A stretch of 64,000 nucleotides of DNA from Reticulascus tulasneorum (GCA_001557505.1 LSAX01000010.1:558001-622000), one strand, 5' to 3'. Positions 23,754-36,300 are shown, counted from the first letter of the stretch. Numbers and translations are program-made. Notes: generated from the sequence alone by a model not told the origin.

Positions 23754-25346
23754 ATGGGGTTGGCAAAGCTCAGCTTTCTTGCCGCATTGAGCCTCCGTTC
23801 GTTCGCTGTCGCGAGTGAGGAACAAATTCCGATTTCGGGACCACGGGCCGGGGCACAGCATGTTGCAATTATCGGCGCAGGCATCGCTGGCGCATCTACG
23901 GCTCTGCGGCTGCATGAGCTGTCTTGCCCATCCCAACCAATCCATATCACTATCTTTGAGGAGAAGGCCGCTGTTGGCGGCCGCATCAAATCAATTCCAT
24001 GGCCGAGGAACCCTCGCTGGATATTTGAGGCCGGCGCAACCCACTTCTCTGAGGACGACTGGTGCCTAGTGTCTGCAATGAACAGAACCGACCAGCCACG
24101 AGAAGGAGGTACACAGCCCCTGAATCTCGCCTCCCAGATAGTTGCCCTGTGGGACGGCAATATCCTTACCACTGGTCTGGCGTGTCACCCAGGACGGTCA
24201 TCTATTGCCGATCGAGTTCTACGATACCCTTTCACTCCCACGATGCTTCGCAACACCGTCACGGAAGTTCTTCGAGAGGTTTCTCAATACCTACGTCTCG
24301 TCTGGATCTCCGGATTCTCGACTTTGAAATATCACCAGACGGTCACATCCTCCATCAAGAAGTGGAACACATTCGGCAGCTCTAGAATCTTTGACAGTAT
24401 CGAGAAGGAACTAGACGCTACTGGCTTGAACGGGAAGATCTTTGGCTCAGCAGAAGATTATCTTTCAGACCTTGGTATCAGCCCAGCCTTTATATCTGCA
24501 GTAGCCGAGCCCTGTGCTCGAGCTCGCTTCTCAGAGAACCTATCCAGCATTCGTGGATTCTCATCTTTGCTCGCCACAAAAAATTCGAAGTCAATCTCCA
24601 TCAGGGGAGGTAATAGTCTTCTAGTGGAATCCATGATTACCCTGTCGAAAGCAGAGCTACTCTTAAACTCAAAAGTCATTGAAGTCGCCACCGGAAGCAG
24701 TCGTCGATACAGGCTGACAATCATATCCGACGGTAAATCGGAATATCCCGAGTTCGACTCTGTCATTGTTGCCGCACCTTTAGGCAGAGATGCACAAGGA
24801 ATTCTGGCTTCATTTGATACCTCTGGGTCCACTTTGCCATCTGAGTATATTGATACTCATGTTTCGCACTTCACCAGTCACAGGCCAATTTCTCCCAAGG
24901 TTTTTTATCTTGGCTCGAATGACAATATTCCAGACGTCATTCTTACTACACCAAATGAGCTGCACGATCCCACTTTCTTTAACCTGGGCTCGTCCTTGGT
25001 TTACTCCTCGTCTTCGGACGGATGCTTGCCTGGCGATGATTGCGATGAGATAGATCGTGAACATGTCTACAGAGTTCAATCGCGCCATCGCATAAGTGAT
25101 GCAGATATCTCTAAGATGATTGGTCTCAAGCTCCATGAAAATGGCAGTTGGCAAGACCAGGACGTTAGCTGGGTCCATCGTCAGGAATGGACGAATGCTA
25201 TTCCGAAATATGTAGGAGATGCTTTGCCTGGAAATATTGAGATCGCGCCTGGCCTGTACTACCTTGGAATTGCCGAAGGTGCAGTAAGCTCGTTAGAGAT
25301 GAGTTGTAGAATGGGCCGCAATGCTGCAGCCAAGGTAGCATGGTGA
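23754..25346 (+). CDS. Prenylcysteine lyase/oxidase-like FAD flavoprotein
   Basis: Intronless, 530 residues. An N-terminal signal peptide (MGLAKLSFLAALSLRSFAVAS) precedes the FAD-binding Rossmann motif AIIGAGIAGAS (39-49). FEEKAAVGGRIKS follows, the second part of the amine-oxidase/prenylcysteine-lyase nucleotide fold, then the FEAGATHF block. The C-terminus GLYYLGIAEGAVSSLEMSCRMG matches the usual end of the PCYOX1 family (VAxSSVExSxxSG type). In animals this lysosomal thioether oxidase releases cysteine from farnesyl- or geranylgeranyl-cysteine during turnover of prenylated proteins. The signal peptide fits a vacuolar or secreted enzyme. Fungal substrate not tested. Confidence 0.88.
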   Translation: MGLAKLSFLAALSLRSFAVASEEQIPISGPRAGAQHVAIIGAGIAGASTALRLHELSCPSQPIHITIFEEKAAVGGRIKSIPWPRNPRWIFEAGATHFSEDDWCLVSAMNRTDQPREGGTQPLNLASQIVALWDGNILTTGLACHPGRSSIADRVLRYPFTPTMLRNTVTEVLREVSQYLRLVWISGFSTLKYHQTVTSSIKKWNTFGSSRIFDSIEKELDATGLNGKIFGSAEDYLSDLGISPAFISAVAEPCARARFSENLSSIRGFSSLLATKNSKSISIRGGNSLLVESMITLSKAELLLNSKVIEVATGSSRRYRLTIISDGKSEYPEFDSVIVAAPLGRDAQGILASFDTSGSTLPSEYIDTHVSHFTSHRPISPKVFYLGSNDNIPDVILTTPNELHDPTFFNLGSSLVYSSSSDGCLPGDDCDEIDREHVYRVQSRHRISDADISKMIGLKLHENGSWQDQDVSWVHRQEWTNAIPKYVGDALPGNIEIAPGLYYLGIAEGAVSSLEMSCRMGRNAAAKVAW

Positions 25347-26085
25347 GACTGACCCTTTTTTCACAAATAATCCTGGGTTGGGCTAGATACATAGATACCA
25401 CATAAGAACTTTCGACTTCAGCCTGCAACCTTTATCTTCACTAATTGTCAGCTTGGTTGAACCATGACTCAGATTAAGTCAGCAAGTGCTCGCTTCAAAT
25501 TCGTCCCTGTCCCCACCAAAGGATCAGGTCGCATTTCGCTAAATTTCCTCTGGAAGATTGGGCTTCTACTCGTAGCCTGGTCGTCCGTTTGAAAGTTGTA
25601 GTAGGCGACGCGCGGTAGCGGCAAATCCAATTCCAGTCCGATCTTTCAGGATCTTAAGTTGGGCTAGTGACCGCGAATACAACGATTTTTGTCTCGTACA
25701 TACGTGATTTGTAGTCTTTCAGAATGATAAAGATAGGGTCAAATGCACTAGGTCAACAAAAGATTGCCTGTGGAAGCGAACTACACTGCATGCTTTGTCT
25801 ACACTGTGTCAGATCCAGGGCCTTCTCATCATAGTGGCATAGCAGCCGCCCCAATAATCCTGCAGTGCTAGGAAGCTTCTGCATATGCATCTACGAAGGA
25901 TGATGACACAGGCAGGGGGTCATTGCAACAACTGCACTGCCGTTCTAGCGGTGTTTACAAGTACAAAATAGTACTTGGACTATCGAGAATATAAAAGACG
26001 CGATCCGTAGTGTACGTAAAAGCTTGATATATATACTCAACTAGACGGTGAACAGGCCACCACCAAACAAACAAAGCATCCCAAC
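25347..26085. other. Intergenic, nothing recognised
   Basis: Promoter region of the HHE gene; no coding or RNA feature seen. Confidence 0.5.
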
Positions 26086-26994
26086 ATGCCGACTGCATAC
26101 GCAACACAGCCCTTCACCCTGATCACCACGCCAGTGTATCGGGGAAGAGGAAATGACAATGTATGTTGAAGCTCCCAATCTTTCTGAGTAGGTAGAGCCT
26201 TCAAATGTTGATTCACAGCCTGGGAATGTAGATCGATGAATTTGATCGCCTTGCTTCCACAATGGCTGTGGTCCACAACGCCATTCTCAGAGGTCTGAAC
26301 TCAATCTATCTCCAAGCTTCAAGTGCGAAGGTAAAGTCTAACCCGATTGCCTTCTTACAATACTCCCGCCTGTGGTATACAATCGTGCACTTGCACCACT
26401 CGCACGAGGAAGCAAAACTCTTTCCGCAAATTGAAGGCATCTGTGGCGAGGTTGGCATCATGAGTGCCAATGCTGAGCAACACCACGTGTTTGAAGAGGG
26501 TGTTAAGAGCTACGCAGCCTACCTTGATGACTGTCTTCGGGACCCAACAAGCTTCCAGCCGCAGAAACTTATGAGCATCATCGATGGGTTTGGCAAAGAC
26601 CTATCCACTCACCTATCCGATGAGATCGAGTACCTGCGCCAACTTCGGAGATTTGGGGAACCAGCAGGCATCAAAATTCATAAAGCAATAAATGATGGGG
26701 GGGAGGAGCAGATGGTAAATTCATATCTTGAGCCAAGATGCTCGAGTCTACCCAAAGAATGGATAGCTAACGGGATTCGATATTTAGAAAAGTGCCGGAC
26801 TATTCGGTGCAGTGCCTTTCTTGCTTGCCGCACATGATCTCGAGTTTGAGGACGGCCAGTGGAGTCACTTCCCTCCTGCTCCAGCAGCACTCGTCTGGAC
26901 GGTCCGCAAAGTTATCTGGCATGTTCACCGTGACTGGTGGGCGTTTGCACCATGCGATAACTCTGGACGCATGAGAGAGCTGGACACTGCATGA
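26086..26994 (+). CDS. Hemerythrin-like HHE domain protein
   Basis: Three exons: 26086-26160, 26232-26714 and 26788-26994; 254 residues. Both introns (71 and 73 nt) are phase 0, and joining them restores the family's C-terminal end. The HHE cation-binding fold is shown by MAVVHNAILRGLN (first His helix), LHHSHEEAKLFPQIE (HxxxE helix), AEQHHVFEEG and LSTHLSDEIEYL. The exon-3 end (AAHDLEFEDGQW...WHVHRDWWAFAPCD) is characteristic of fungal members. Such proteins bind a di-iron or other metal centre and are linked to oxygen, NO or iron handling; this one's role is unknown. No signal peptide, so cytosolic. Confidence 0.88.
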
Positions 26995-28610
26995 AGTGTA
27001 TGGCTTTGCAGGACGGGGTGGACACTCCTATGATCCACAGCCGATAACGACGACTTCTCGAGACGCGAATAAAACACTCATGATCAGTTGAAGTCGCGCT
27101 GTCTAGACCACTCTATGAATTCGGAAAACTAAGCCCGAGGCTGCATGAGTAAACAAGGTACCAACCGCATCTAAATGGATCAGAATTAGTACCCTGCTTG
27201 TTCTTTACCTTGGTCTGTGAAGAATACGACGGGCCTTAAATCCCTCAATTTTCGTATGTAGTTATGGTGTTGGATGGCTACAATTGGTTCTGGCCAGTTA
27301 GGTTCAATGATTTACCATCTAATATCAGTAGCTGAGGACTAATTATTGGCAGTCGCGTGCGTGGCAGTAGACTATCATCGGACTTGTTAATACAACTGCT
27401 AGTTCCCATGCCAGTGTAGGCTTGGAATTATGTCCCTTCCACCGGCTGCTGTCCTTCCCGTGGTCAGTGAGGCGATTGAGGTATTTAAAGATATGGGTAT
27501 AATGGGGTGTTTTGAGCTATTTACCCGTTGAGATGGCAGGCAAGATAGTGTTAGCGTCTTGCTACGATCCGTCAATGTGGATGCGCCAATACGAAGACGC
27601 AGCCAAGACTTGATAGTGACACCGAATTCGGCGCTACCACAGCATCTCACAAACTAGATCCCGTAGACTCAGGTCGATTTCAAATCCGGCAGAAACAGAG
27701 AAAATTCGCCGGCTGGGCGATGCTAGCTCTGGTTCAGGGACCCTTGCCCAAGATATGCACGAACTATCATCCCCACTCGATTCCACATAACAAAGTCAAC
27801 TGAGAGATATACAGACCGTAAAACTGTAGACGTACCGACTACTTCTTCTACATATGGTAGGTACTTGAGTGTATTATCCCGAAGAGCCGAGGTGCTGTTC
27901 CCAGAGCCTATGGGCAAGGACTGTCAAGATAAATGGTAGACTAGGCCACTGTTGACGACTTATTTGGGACCTTAGAGGAATTCTGCACATCTGTTTCATC
28001 TAAAACCTCGAGTCGTGATTTTAAGAGGCGAAGCAGAGAAACGGAAAGTCGGTTAACCCTTTGAATGAGTACGGTAGCAAGAATGATGTCACAAAGTAGA
28101 AAGACACTTGTTCTGTCACACTTTATGTCTTTCTGGGAAATACATGACAAACCTCGATGCTGATGCACGAGCGAATGAGTAGTAAAGAGCCGGAGATGTG
28201 AATTATCGCAATGCCTGCCCCAAAACATAACTAGAAAGTACAACTACAGCGCGTTTAGACGGCTGAATGACAGCATTCGGGTTGGAAGGTTCAGCAAAGC
28301 TACAAGCTCTTCAATGCCATCTTCAAGATTTTTATGTGAGCTGTCCATGCAACTTGCTATTGCCACTATGAGTCTTTGTAACACGCTTATTCGGAGGCGA
28401 CTACTGGTTACTTTGACGTAGATTGTGTCCAAGCGGGTCATTGACTTGCTTCTTGGTCTTGTAAGACCTTGCCAACAATGAAACAAGCCTGCAAATTAAT
28501 GATATTATTAGCAATCTAGCTAAAAGTCGGCCATCCGGTCGCCAGACCAGCTGAGAAGGTTGAGGCGAGTGCTAGTATTCACCACCGATTGTTTGCTCAA
28601 CTCATAGCTA
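26995..28610. other. 1.6-kb intergenic region, nothing recognised
   Basis: Minus-strand frames at 27399-27650, 27941-28243 and 28244-28486 were examined; none carries a recognisable domain or joins plausibly by splicing. Confidence 0.5.
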
Positions 28611-29149
28611 CTAAAGGACTTGCTTTTCCCATTTCAGAACAGACTCCACCTGTGCAGGGTCAATACCCTCCTAATATGCACTGTCAGATAAGCCTACAGA
28701 AAGCTTGTTGGGCTTGAACTCACAGGAAAATCATAGGGTCTAGGTCCCTGAGGCTTCAGAACCAGGATCCGCTTCCCATTTTCCACCTCGAAGCTTACAT
28801 TTCGCCGTTGGACGTTTCCGATCCAGCTGGGGTTTATCGAGAGTTCGGCTTGAGTCACCAACAGCAGATGGTCCCCATCGTATGTAAGATTGTATTTCCC
28901 AAAATACGTCACCATTGGCCGGGCAAACGGCGCAAGTTGCGCATCGGACGCATTATGCCATCTCGTTCCGTTTGGAAGCCCTACTTGTGTGACTTCAGTG
29001 GTGGTGATTTGGGTAGCTATGTATCCCTCCGGTGTTAGGACAATTTTCCCGATTGGATTTGGCCCGTTTGGTTGAAGAATCGACGTGTTGTTGTATACCA
29101 AGTTGTAGGAGAGGAGGTTCCAGACTCCCGCAAGTTTTACCATTTTCAT
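28611..29149 (-). CDS. Lipocalin-like domain protein
   Basis: Two exons: 29149-28724 and 28670-28611, joined by a 53-nt phase-0 intron; 161 residues. The sequence opens with the GVWNLLSYNL lipocalin-type motif, followed by a series of short beta strands (GKIVLTPEGYIATQ, VTYFGKYNLTY, LLLVTQAELSINPSW). It ends RPYDFP then a short helix with VLKWEK, supplied by exon 2. This matches the fungal lipocalin-like (Lipocalin_5) family, about 150-170 residues, sometimes found in biosynthetic clusters as accessory or cyclase-like proteins. No such cluster is visible here. No clear signal peptide. Ligand or activity unknown. Confidence 0.82.
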
Positions 29150-30220
29150 AGAAATTTAATAATTCTCAACAAGGAAGCAGAAGAAAACAACAAGAGGATG
29201 AGAGATTCGAATGATGCAAAACATATTGCAGTGATGGAGAAGCAGTTTATATAGAAGATACTGCCGTGAATCGAAGAGAAAGCCGAAGACGCAATATTTT
29301 GTGGAACGCAAAGTACTTGCTCGACTCGAGACCGCTGACTCCAGTACTAAGCAATGCTACACTCTCCTCACCACTCCTTTAATCCTTCGCATCTGACGTG
29401 CAGATGTGCTGACAGAGATGTCACTGGTGGGCATAAAGACAGTAGGATTGATCCATACCGCTTACATACTCGAGCTATGCAGTCGCGGGATGAAAGTTTC
29501 TCTATTTTTAACCGAGAAGCGAAAGCGCATGGAAACTAAGCGAACGTTCTTCTTATTCATTTGGCAGATCTTTATTACGTAGGGACCATCTAGGTTACAC
29601 AGACTGGCTAATTTAAGAGGGAAATTGGTAAGGGAAACTCCGCACAAGTTTGGACCGCTCTGCAGCTTGCCAAGGTCACGGGCTTCATCTAGGGTAAGGC
29701 ATCAACCACACCGACAACGACGTACGCTTGGTCCCGCCCATCCAACAGATCTGTTGAACCAAACCGTCGTGTTCAAGTGATGAGGGTTTCTGCCCTTAAT
29801 AGTAACCTACAATCAAAGCTCCATATCTATGACACTCAGTACAAGACTTCTTCTACCACAGAAGTCGTTGCTTATCCATCCCAATCCTACAAACCAGTCA
29901 TTATCGGTTCTTACTTCTCGAACAACCCGAAAACATGAGCATATTGAAAATTCTACGTCATTTAAAAGAAGAAGCGCGAGTGCTAGTCGGACGGGTACCA
30001 CGAATTCCAACGATTTACAAGTAGTCCCGGCGGCTTTAGGCTGGCTTCTTGGGATTAAGGATACAGCATGTCATATTAACCGGCCAACGGGCCACCTAAT
30101 CTAATGCGTTTCGTAATCTTCGCGATGGGTCATTCATGAACCTTTAGCGTCGCACCTTTTGCTGACCAACTGGTGAGGGAATCGGTAGAAGTCATTTTGT
30201 TAACGAATGTCGGAGGGGCA
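29150..30220. other. 1-kb intergenic region, nothing recognised
   Basis: Lies between the lipocalin-like gene 5' side and the PHP gene 3' side. Only short frames present. Confidence 0.5.
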
Positions 30221-32671
30221 TCAAGCCTCGTATTCGACAAATATCGGACTAGTAATAACTTTCCCGCCACTGTACTCCCTTGCAACGAAGTACACGGCTC
30301 TGTGATCTCCAGCAACCTGTTTATCAGCAGGAATAGAAAAATCACCTTGCACTCGGCTTGGAAGCGGCACATCCAGCAAAATTTCCGCAGAAACGAACAA
30401 TTCAGCACCACCTTTAATCTCAATCTGCTTGACTCCATCTTGAGAAATTTCTTGTCCTGTTGTGGTGAGGTTGAATTCAGGTTGTGGCTTGTGAGGGTTT
30501 CCGTCAAGGACCTTGCCAACCTTGACGTACCCTCCCAAACGTCCTGTGACACTAACAGAGGAAGCTACTTCGGATTCGGGCGCGAAGAAGATGTCAACAC
30601 CGTCGAAGTCGCCGCTGGTACGCGTGTTGAAGGTTACTTGCGTCTCGGAAATCAGTTGTACCGCATCCTCCGGGTTGTCTAGGACACCACCGAAAGGCTC
30701 AATTCGTGTGATAGTTGCACCAGGCAAGAGGATTGATCCCTGCCAAACTGCCTCACGATACCTATCGTACAGACGGGCACCTCCCCATTTGACGCGGAGC
30801 TTTTTCTTGGTCGTTTCGGCCAAATTATTTGATGCTTCGCGTTGAAGATCGCGCTCGAAGATCCGCCCACTGGCATCCCAAGCCTCGACTATAGAGAACC
30901 CGGTTGTTCCGTAAAATTGATACTTGAAAGTAATCTCCTCATTGACCGTGGCGACAATATCATCACCCTGCAGCTTGCTGCCATCTCTTGCACTGACCAA
31001 ACCGACAAGTCGCTCTCCAGTTGTGGCAAAGGTCCTCCGAGCGCGCAGCGTCTCAGCGACGTCCCTCCATTCGAGCTTCTCAGATAACACGCCCGTTAAC
31101 CCTCCTTTTGTACCAAAAACCGCCGTCCCTGGCACGCCGCCTCCGCAACGACCGCGATGTTCGTCCGAATTGGCACAAACACCGAGTTTCCAACCTCGCC
31201 CCACCGCGTCGCGAAGAAGCCATTCGAACAAACCCCATGCGCTGCCAATCTCGAGGAGCCGTTCTAACTTGGGATGATGCCAGGCTAGGTTACATCTGCG
31301 TCCACCGACATGAGGGATAAGAAGATGTTTTTCTGGAGCATGTGCATATGTCGCATAAACCTCGTCCAGTGGCCATGCGCCAGGAACTAGATCAGAAGGA
31401 CCGTCTTCGTTCCACTCGAAGCTGCGTGCAACGTTGCCATTCCTATCAAATGGAAACTCTGGTTTGCTAGTGCGTGGGTCGTCGAGGAAGACAACGTTAT
31501 GGTCTCCGCCAGCAGCCGAGTTGCCGCACCATTCCGTTCCAGGGAAAACAACGAACTCGCCATCCACGTTGACTTGCTTGATGATATCGAGGGTCGCATC
31601 CCATCGTGCCTTGGTGATGTTAAAATCGTTGGCAGTGTAGCCCACGACATCAAGACCGGCGACTTTCTGCGCGTAGGAGAAGTTGTATGTTGTTGAGTTG
31701 GTGCCGACTGTGTCGTCGGAGTGAACATGCAGATCTGCGAACAGGGCACGGGGAACAGGCAAAGACGCTTCGACGGTGATATAGTCCAATGCTGCGGCGA
31801 CTATATTATCTTTGTGATCCAGCACAGACACGGATAGATGGTAGTCGCCCACGGACGACAATTGAGTAGCTACTTTTGTTACTGTCCAGCCGCTCGCAGG
31901 TAGCGGGACGCCGTTCTCCCAAAGCACTTCTGACGATCCTTCCGTCATTATGGAGACTTGAGCCCTAAGGCCGTTAATATCTGCGGTTGCATTACCCCAT
32001 GTGTCCTCAGTATGAACGTAAATAGGAATTTCCACATTTGGCCTGACCACGCGGGGGGTAATAGCCTTGACCTTGGTAGGGCGTCCAGGAAGAATTGGAA
32101 TGGCAATATCCGGCCTTATAGGTGCAAATCTGGATGTTCCTACAGGATCAATGTACCACCTCATCAAGAATAAGTCTTCGACGAATGTCTGCACGCGGGT
32201 TCCCCGGGAACTCCATCTCCTGTCACCAATGCGGACAATGATCTTGTCACCGGGGTTCATATAGCCATCCACGATGTCAATGATGATAGCCTTCTGGAAT
32301 GGCCGCTCGTGACCCTTTTGGTCGAAGCGGACAGAGAGCGACTGAACCGTCGCCGGCGTCTGGCCGGGATGGAGTGGGGTAGGGATGTATTCGGCCGAAA
32401 TGTAGTTATCCTGTTTTGGGTCTGATGTCTGAAAAAGAGCCCAGTCTGAGTAGAATTTGAATGTGCCTTTGATCCATGCCCCATCAGCTAGGCCACTAGC
32501 TCCCACGGTGTAGTCGACGATGAGCTCGGTCCATTGACCTGCAATGAGCTTTTTTGTGTTGCATTCCAAAGTGCCGAGAAACGGAAGGCGCTTGGTGTGT
32601 TGGTATAGTCCTGTTGGGGCAAAATACTGACCCGCGAGTCCCTTGAGTTCTTCATCAGACAACGTCTTCAT
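30221..32671 (-). CDS. PHP-superfamily metal-dependent hydrolase, DUF3604-like
   Basis: Intronless, 816 residues. The N-terminal about 300 residues are beta-rich and look like two sandwich domains. The metal-binding PHP part starts with FADLHVHSDD (His315, His317). FPGTEWCG (Glu380), GGDHNVVFL (His391), LLIPHVGGRR (His454) and CANSDEHRGR (Asp503/His505) follow in the order expected for a PHP or DUF3604 metal centre. A beta domain ends the protein. The PHP superfamily contains phosphoesterases and related hydrolases; substrate here is unknown. No signal peptide. The intronless long frame among intron-rich neighbours and the largely bacterial home of DUF3604 raise the possibility of horizontal transfer. 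Confidence 0.75.
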   Translation of the reverse strand: MKTLSDEELKGLAGQYFAPTGLYQHTKRLPFLGTLECNTKKLIAGQWTELIVDYTVGASGLADGAWIKGTFKFYSDWALFQTSDPKQDNYISAEYIPTPLHPGQTPATVQSLSVRFDQKGHERPFQKAIIIDIVDGYMNPGDKIIVRIGDRRWSSRGTRVQTFVEDLFLMRWYIDPVGTSRFAPIRPDIAIPILPGRPTKVKAITPRVVRPNVEIPIYVHTEDTWGNATADINGLRAQVSIMTEGSSEVLWENGVPLPASGWTVTKVATQLSSVGDYHLSVSVLDHKDNIVAAALDYITVEASLPVPRALFADLHVHSDDTVGTNSTTYNFSYAQKVAGLDVVGYTANDFNITKARWDATLDIIKQVNVDGEFVVFPGTEWCGNSAAGGDHNVVFLDDPRTSKPEFPFDRNGNVARSFEWNEDGPSDLVPGAWPLDEVYATYAHAPEKHLLIPHVGGRRCNLAWHHPKLERLLEIGSAWGLFEWLLRDAVGRGWKLGVCANSDEHRGRCGGGVPGTAVFGTKGGLTGVLSEKLEWRDVAETLRARRTFATTGERLVGLVSARDGSKLQGDDIVATVNEEITFKYQFYGTTGFSIVEAWDASGRIFERDLQREASNNLAETTKKKLRVKWGGARLYDRYREAVWQGSILLPGATITRIEPFGGVLDNPEDAVQLISETQVTFNTRTSGDFDGVDIFFAPESEVASSVSVTGRLGGYVKVGKVLDGNPHKPQPEFNLTTTGQEISQDGVKQIEIKGGAELFVSAEILLDVPLPSRVQGDFSIPADKQVAGDHRAVYFVAREYSGGKVITSPIFVEYEA

Positions 32672-33359
32672 ATTGGAGGCTTTCTTGATTCGGCCTGAAT
32701 GGTACGGGATATGAAGCTAATATTGAGTGCCTTTGAGCAAATCCAAACTTCGAGATGACAGCCATCTCCCCTCATCGGAGCCGTCTCGGTCACGTGGAGG
32801 ATTGCGTCTTTTGCCTAGGCTGAAAGTGGATGAAGTCTACTCACCCATCACGCCGAGGCGAAGCAGCCGTTACATAATTAAGAAACTGTTCGAGGAGAGT
32901 GATGGTAGCGTTCTTAGCACAAAAACCATTTGTTACATATCACCTGGCCTTCCTATCTGTGCCATGTTCCATCAGCAGCCCATGTGCTAGGACACCAACG
33001 ACGGGAACATCAACAGAGTGGGGCATAGGTTTGAGTGTTGCCCTGTCCATTAAGCGCAACTTCTCCTAAGTTTGAGAAGATGACCGAGACGAAAGCTGCC
33101 AGTGGTGCTGGACAGCTTGTTGACTCGATCTGTCTCGCGACGACGTGCCTCAGATATCATCTAAGATGATGACATATGCTCTCCCTCTTTCGCAGACCTC
33201 TATGAGCAGTTCTCTCATGTTGGTTAGTAGTCATGACCGATCTCACTACTCCCCAGAATGCGGTATATACCATCAAAATAGATGTCGCTCACCAAATGCT
33301 CTGCTTTTGGTCCAATATTTAATCGATATCAATCCTTACCGTATCTGGTTATCATCTTA
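32672..33359. other. Intergenic, nothing recognised
   Basis: Lies between two minus-strand genes, so it is 5' of the PHP gene and 3' of the 966-residue gene. No feature seen. Confidence 0.5.
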
Positions 33360-36300
33360 CTATCTCCGGCGAAACATAGATACAATACCAGCGAAGAGCT
33401 GACCATGCTCCGCAGTACTGTCCTTCCGAAACACAACACCATTTACATCTCTGGCATCATCCCAGTCTCTCCTTCGTTGTTCTTCCCTCTGACGCCACCG
33501 CGCGTACTCCTCAATACGTGGATCAGGAGCTGTCATCGGCTGTTGCGCCTCAACCATCCGATCCCAGACTTCGCGAGCCATCATCTCGTCCCAGAACTCA
33601 TCGCTGCTGTACGGCTCCGTCGGAAGGTCCGCGGATTCTGCTTCCTGCAGTGGCTGTTGGGCTGCCTGGTATGAATAGAGGAATCGAAAATCAGGCTCTC
33701 GCTTCCGCTCCACTTTCTTTGAAGACTTGGTGCGCCCAACTCGGTTGCTAAATCTAGTCGGAGCATACCGAAAGAACGTGGGGTTGAGGCGGCCGCAGAA
33801 GATGCGTTGCTCATGCATCGATACTAGATGGTCAGCGAAGTTTCGCAGATGCTGATCAGTTCAGTGATCCACTTACATGTCTTCGAGTTTCCAGGGTATA
33901 GACAAGCGTTCATTGCGAAATTAACGCGTTCTCCGCGGAACCTCAAGTCGGCTTCTACCACTAGCAAACGAATGCCCGGGGCTTGCGCCGAGAGGTCATG
34001 TTCCGTCCAGCTCCCGATGATATATCCAAGGACACTTGATGATTGCACGCCCAAGAGCTTGGCTTTTGAGGCAAAATCATTGGGGACAGGGTGGAGGACA
34101 TAAGTCTTCCAATCATTCCATGCAGTGGACACAAGCCCATAGGCATGCTCGTTCCCAGTCGTGTCAAGGACAACGGAGCCCGATGGCACTCCATTGAAGA
34201 AGCCTCTAGTTAAAGATAGCTCGAGGTCCTCGGCTTTGATATCATCGGGGCTCTTGATTCCCGTTAGTCTTTAAAAGGACGCCGTGGCTGCGATACAAGA
34301 TTGAACATACCTTATCTGCTCTCAGTAGATTCCAGACAGGATGAACAGGCCTCGGTCCGCGCCGTAGGAGCAGGCTTCGGGAATGGAGGGGTCCTTCTGA
34401 GTATTTCAGAAATGTGGAACCTGATAGACTTCCCCTGAACATATCCATGTATTCTCTGTATGTCATCCCGTATCTATAAGACCTCAACGTCTCAAAATGG
34501 TTGTACGCAATGATCGGGACTGTCAGCAGGACCCCGGGTTGAGTTTCGTTGCGATCACCAAGTTCGGAATCCTCACTCATGACGCATTGTATCCTCAGCT
34601 GCTCTTCTTGATGGCCGCTTTGCACGTTTAATTTGTACCCGAACGATTGCTTCGTAGGATAGAATGTTCCGTGCTGGCAGGCACTTGGTTGGTTTCCGTC
34701 TTTTCCATCTATCTGCGGGAACTTGATAGTCATCCAGCATGGGGTTTCGAAGCTACCAACGTTGAAGAATCTATATACGTGAGTAAAGGGTGACCCGACG
34801 TCCTAGCTCGCAAAGTTAGAAATTAGCTGCTGTCTCATAGACCCTTTTACACTCGGATTTGCTTACTTGTCCATCTGCCACAGCCGCCTCAATCAGCTCT
34901 TCTTCAAAGATCCAGATGACATGGGAACTCCCAAACATGTCATATGTGCAAACTTCTTCATGTGGACGTAAGTTCTCTCTCATGGGATTGAGGTTTCGAC
35001 ACATCTGGTGGTGTGACTGCAAATCCAAGCCCAAGAGGATTCTCCAATCTGCTGCTGCGTGTAGTTTCTGCAAGAGGCACCATATCTCTGACTTTTTCAC
35101 CTGCCGTGTAACTTCATCAAGACTTTGTGAGTCACTTCGCCCTTTCCAGTCTTTCAGGCAGTCATCGGATATTTCTAGCTGAAGTTCTAACCCGGGCGCA
35201 GTGGTGACCTTGATGGGCGCTTTAGGGAAGTAGTCCTCAATACGTGCCGGAGTCGTGTCAATCTTCTTGATCGGAAGCGTATAAAGCCGACTGTCTGTCC
35301 AGTAGTAGTCGTCCCCTGGAGATCCATGCTTTGACAGCAACGACTGGACAGAACGAGTTGGAGCATGCCACTTCGAAAATACATCTGTGCTAGTGGACGG
35401 ATCTGTGGAGATGATTCTTCCTGGCACTACCATGAATTCTTGGGTGAGGACCTGAGCTTGATCGTATTTCCCGTTCGCGAGGCAAAAGTCTATCAAGTCG
35501 AACATGAGCCCATGTTCCTCATTCGTGCACAGAGAGATGCGATTTTCCCTCATCAGCTGAACAAATTCGCCAAAGAGTTCTGCAATAAACGACATGGAAG
35601 TTGCGTGATTCTCATCGTAGGCAATTTCACGGTGACGGTACAGCTGCATCAAGTCGTCCACCACTTTACTGTTGTCAGGTTGGTGAGATAGACCGACATC
35701 GATAAAGCCATACAGCAGTCGTAGGGTCTTCCCATTCGGCGGTGCTAAGGGGTCATCGTTTCTACTGTCCAAGAAAGCTCGAATTATAGCCTCTCTTTGC
35801 GTCCAAGTGGTGTTCCAGCTTGGGTCCGAGTCGATCCCCGGTCTTCCCATGTTCTCATAAGGCCCGCGAAGAAAGACAGCGGCCAAGGAGTTTCGTAGCA
35901 ATAGAACAGTATGGCTGTCAGCCGTTGGAACAGCTTCAAGCTTGGACAATAGCCTTGTTCCGAATTTTGCAGCCTCTCCGAGCATTAAGTTATTCTTGAC
36001 GCCAAGCCAATATGTCGTGACAGTCGCAAATGCCTCTAGCAGTTCATGACGTTCCGTCGTTGCAAGATCCGCAGCCATGCCCTGCATGATCAGAAAACAA
36101 GGGTTGATACAGGTGTTTCCGCAGGTCTCCCACAGATTCGGATACTTCACCGACCCGTATATCCTTGATAAAACCCATATAACTGGGTTATGGTCGCAGC
36201 CACCGTGAGCGTACTTCAGCGTCGGGTCGTTGCGAACATTTTCTCTTCGCCACATCCGGCCGCATTCGATAACAGCTTCGTCGTATTGTCCTTGTCCGGT

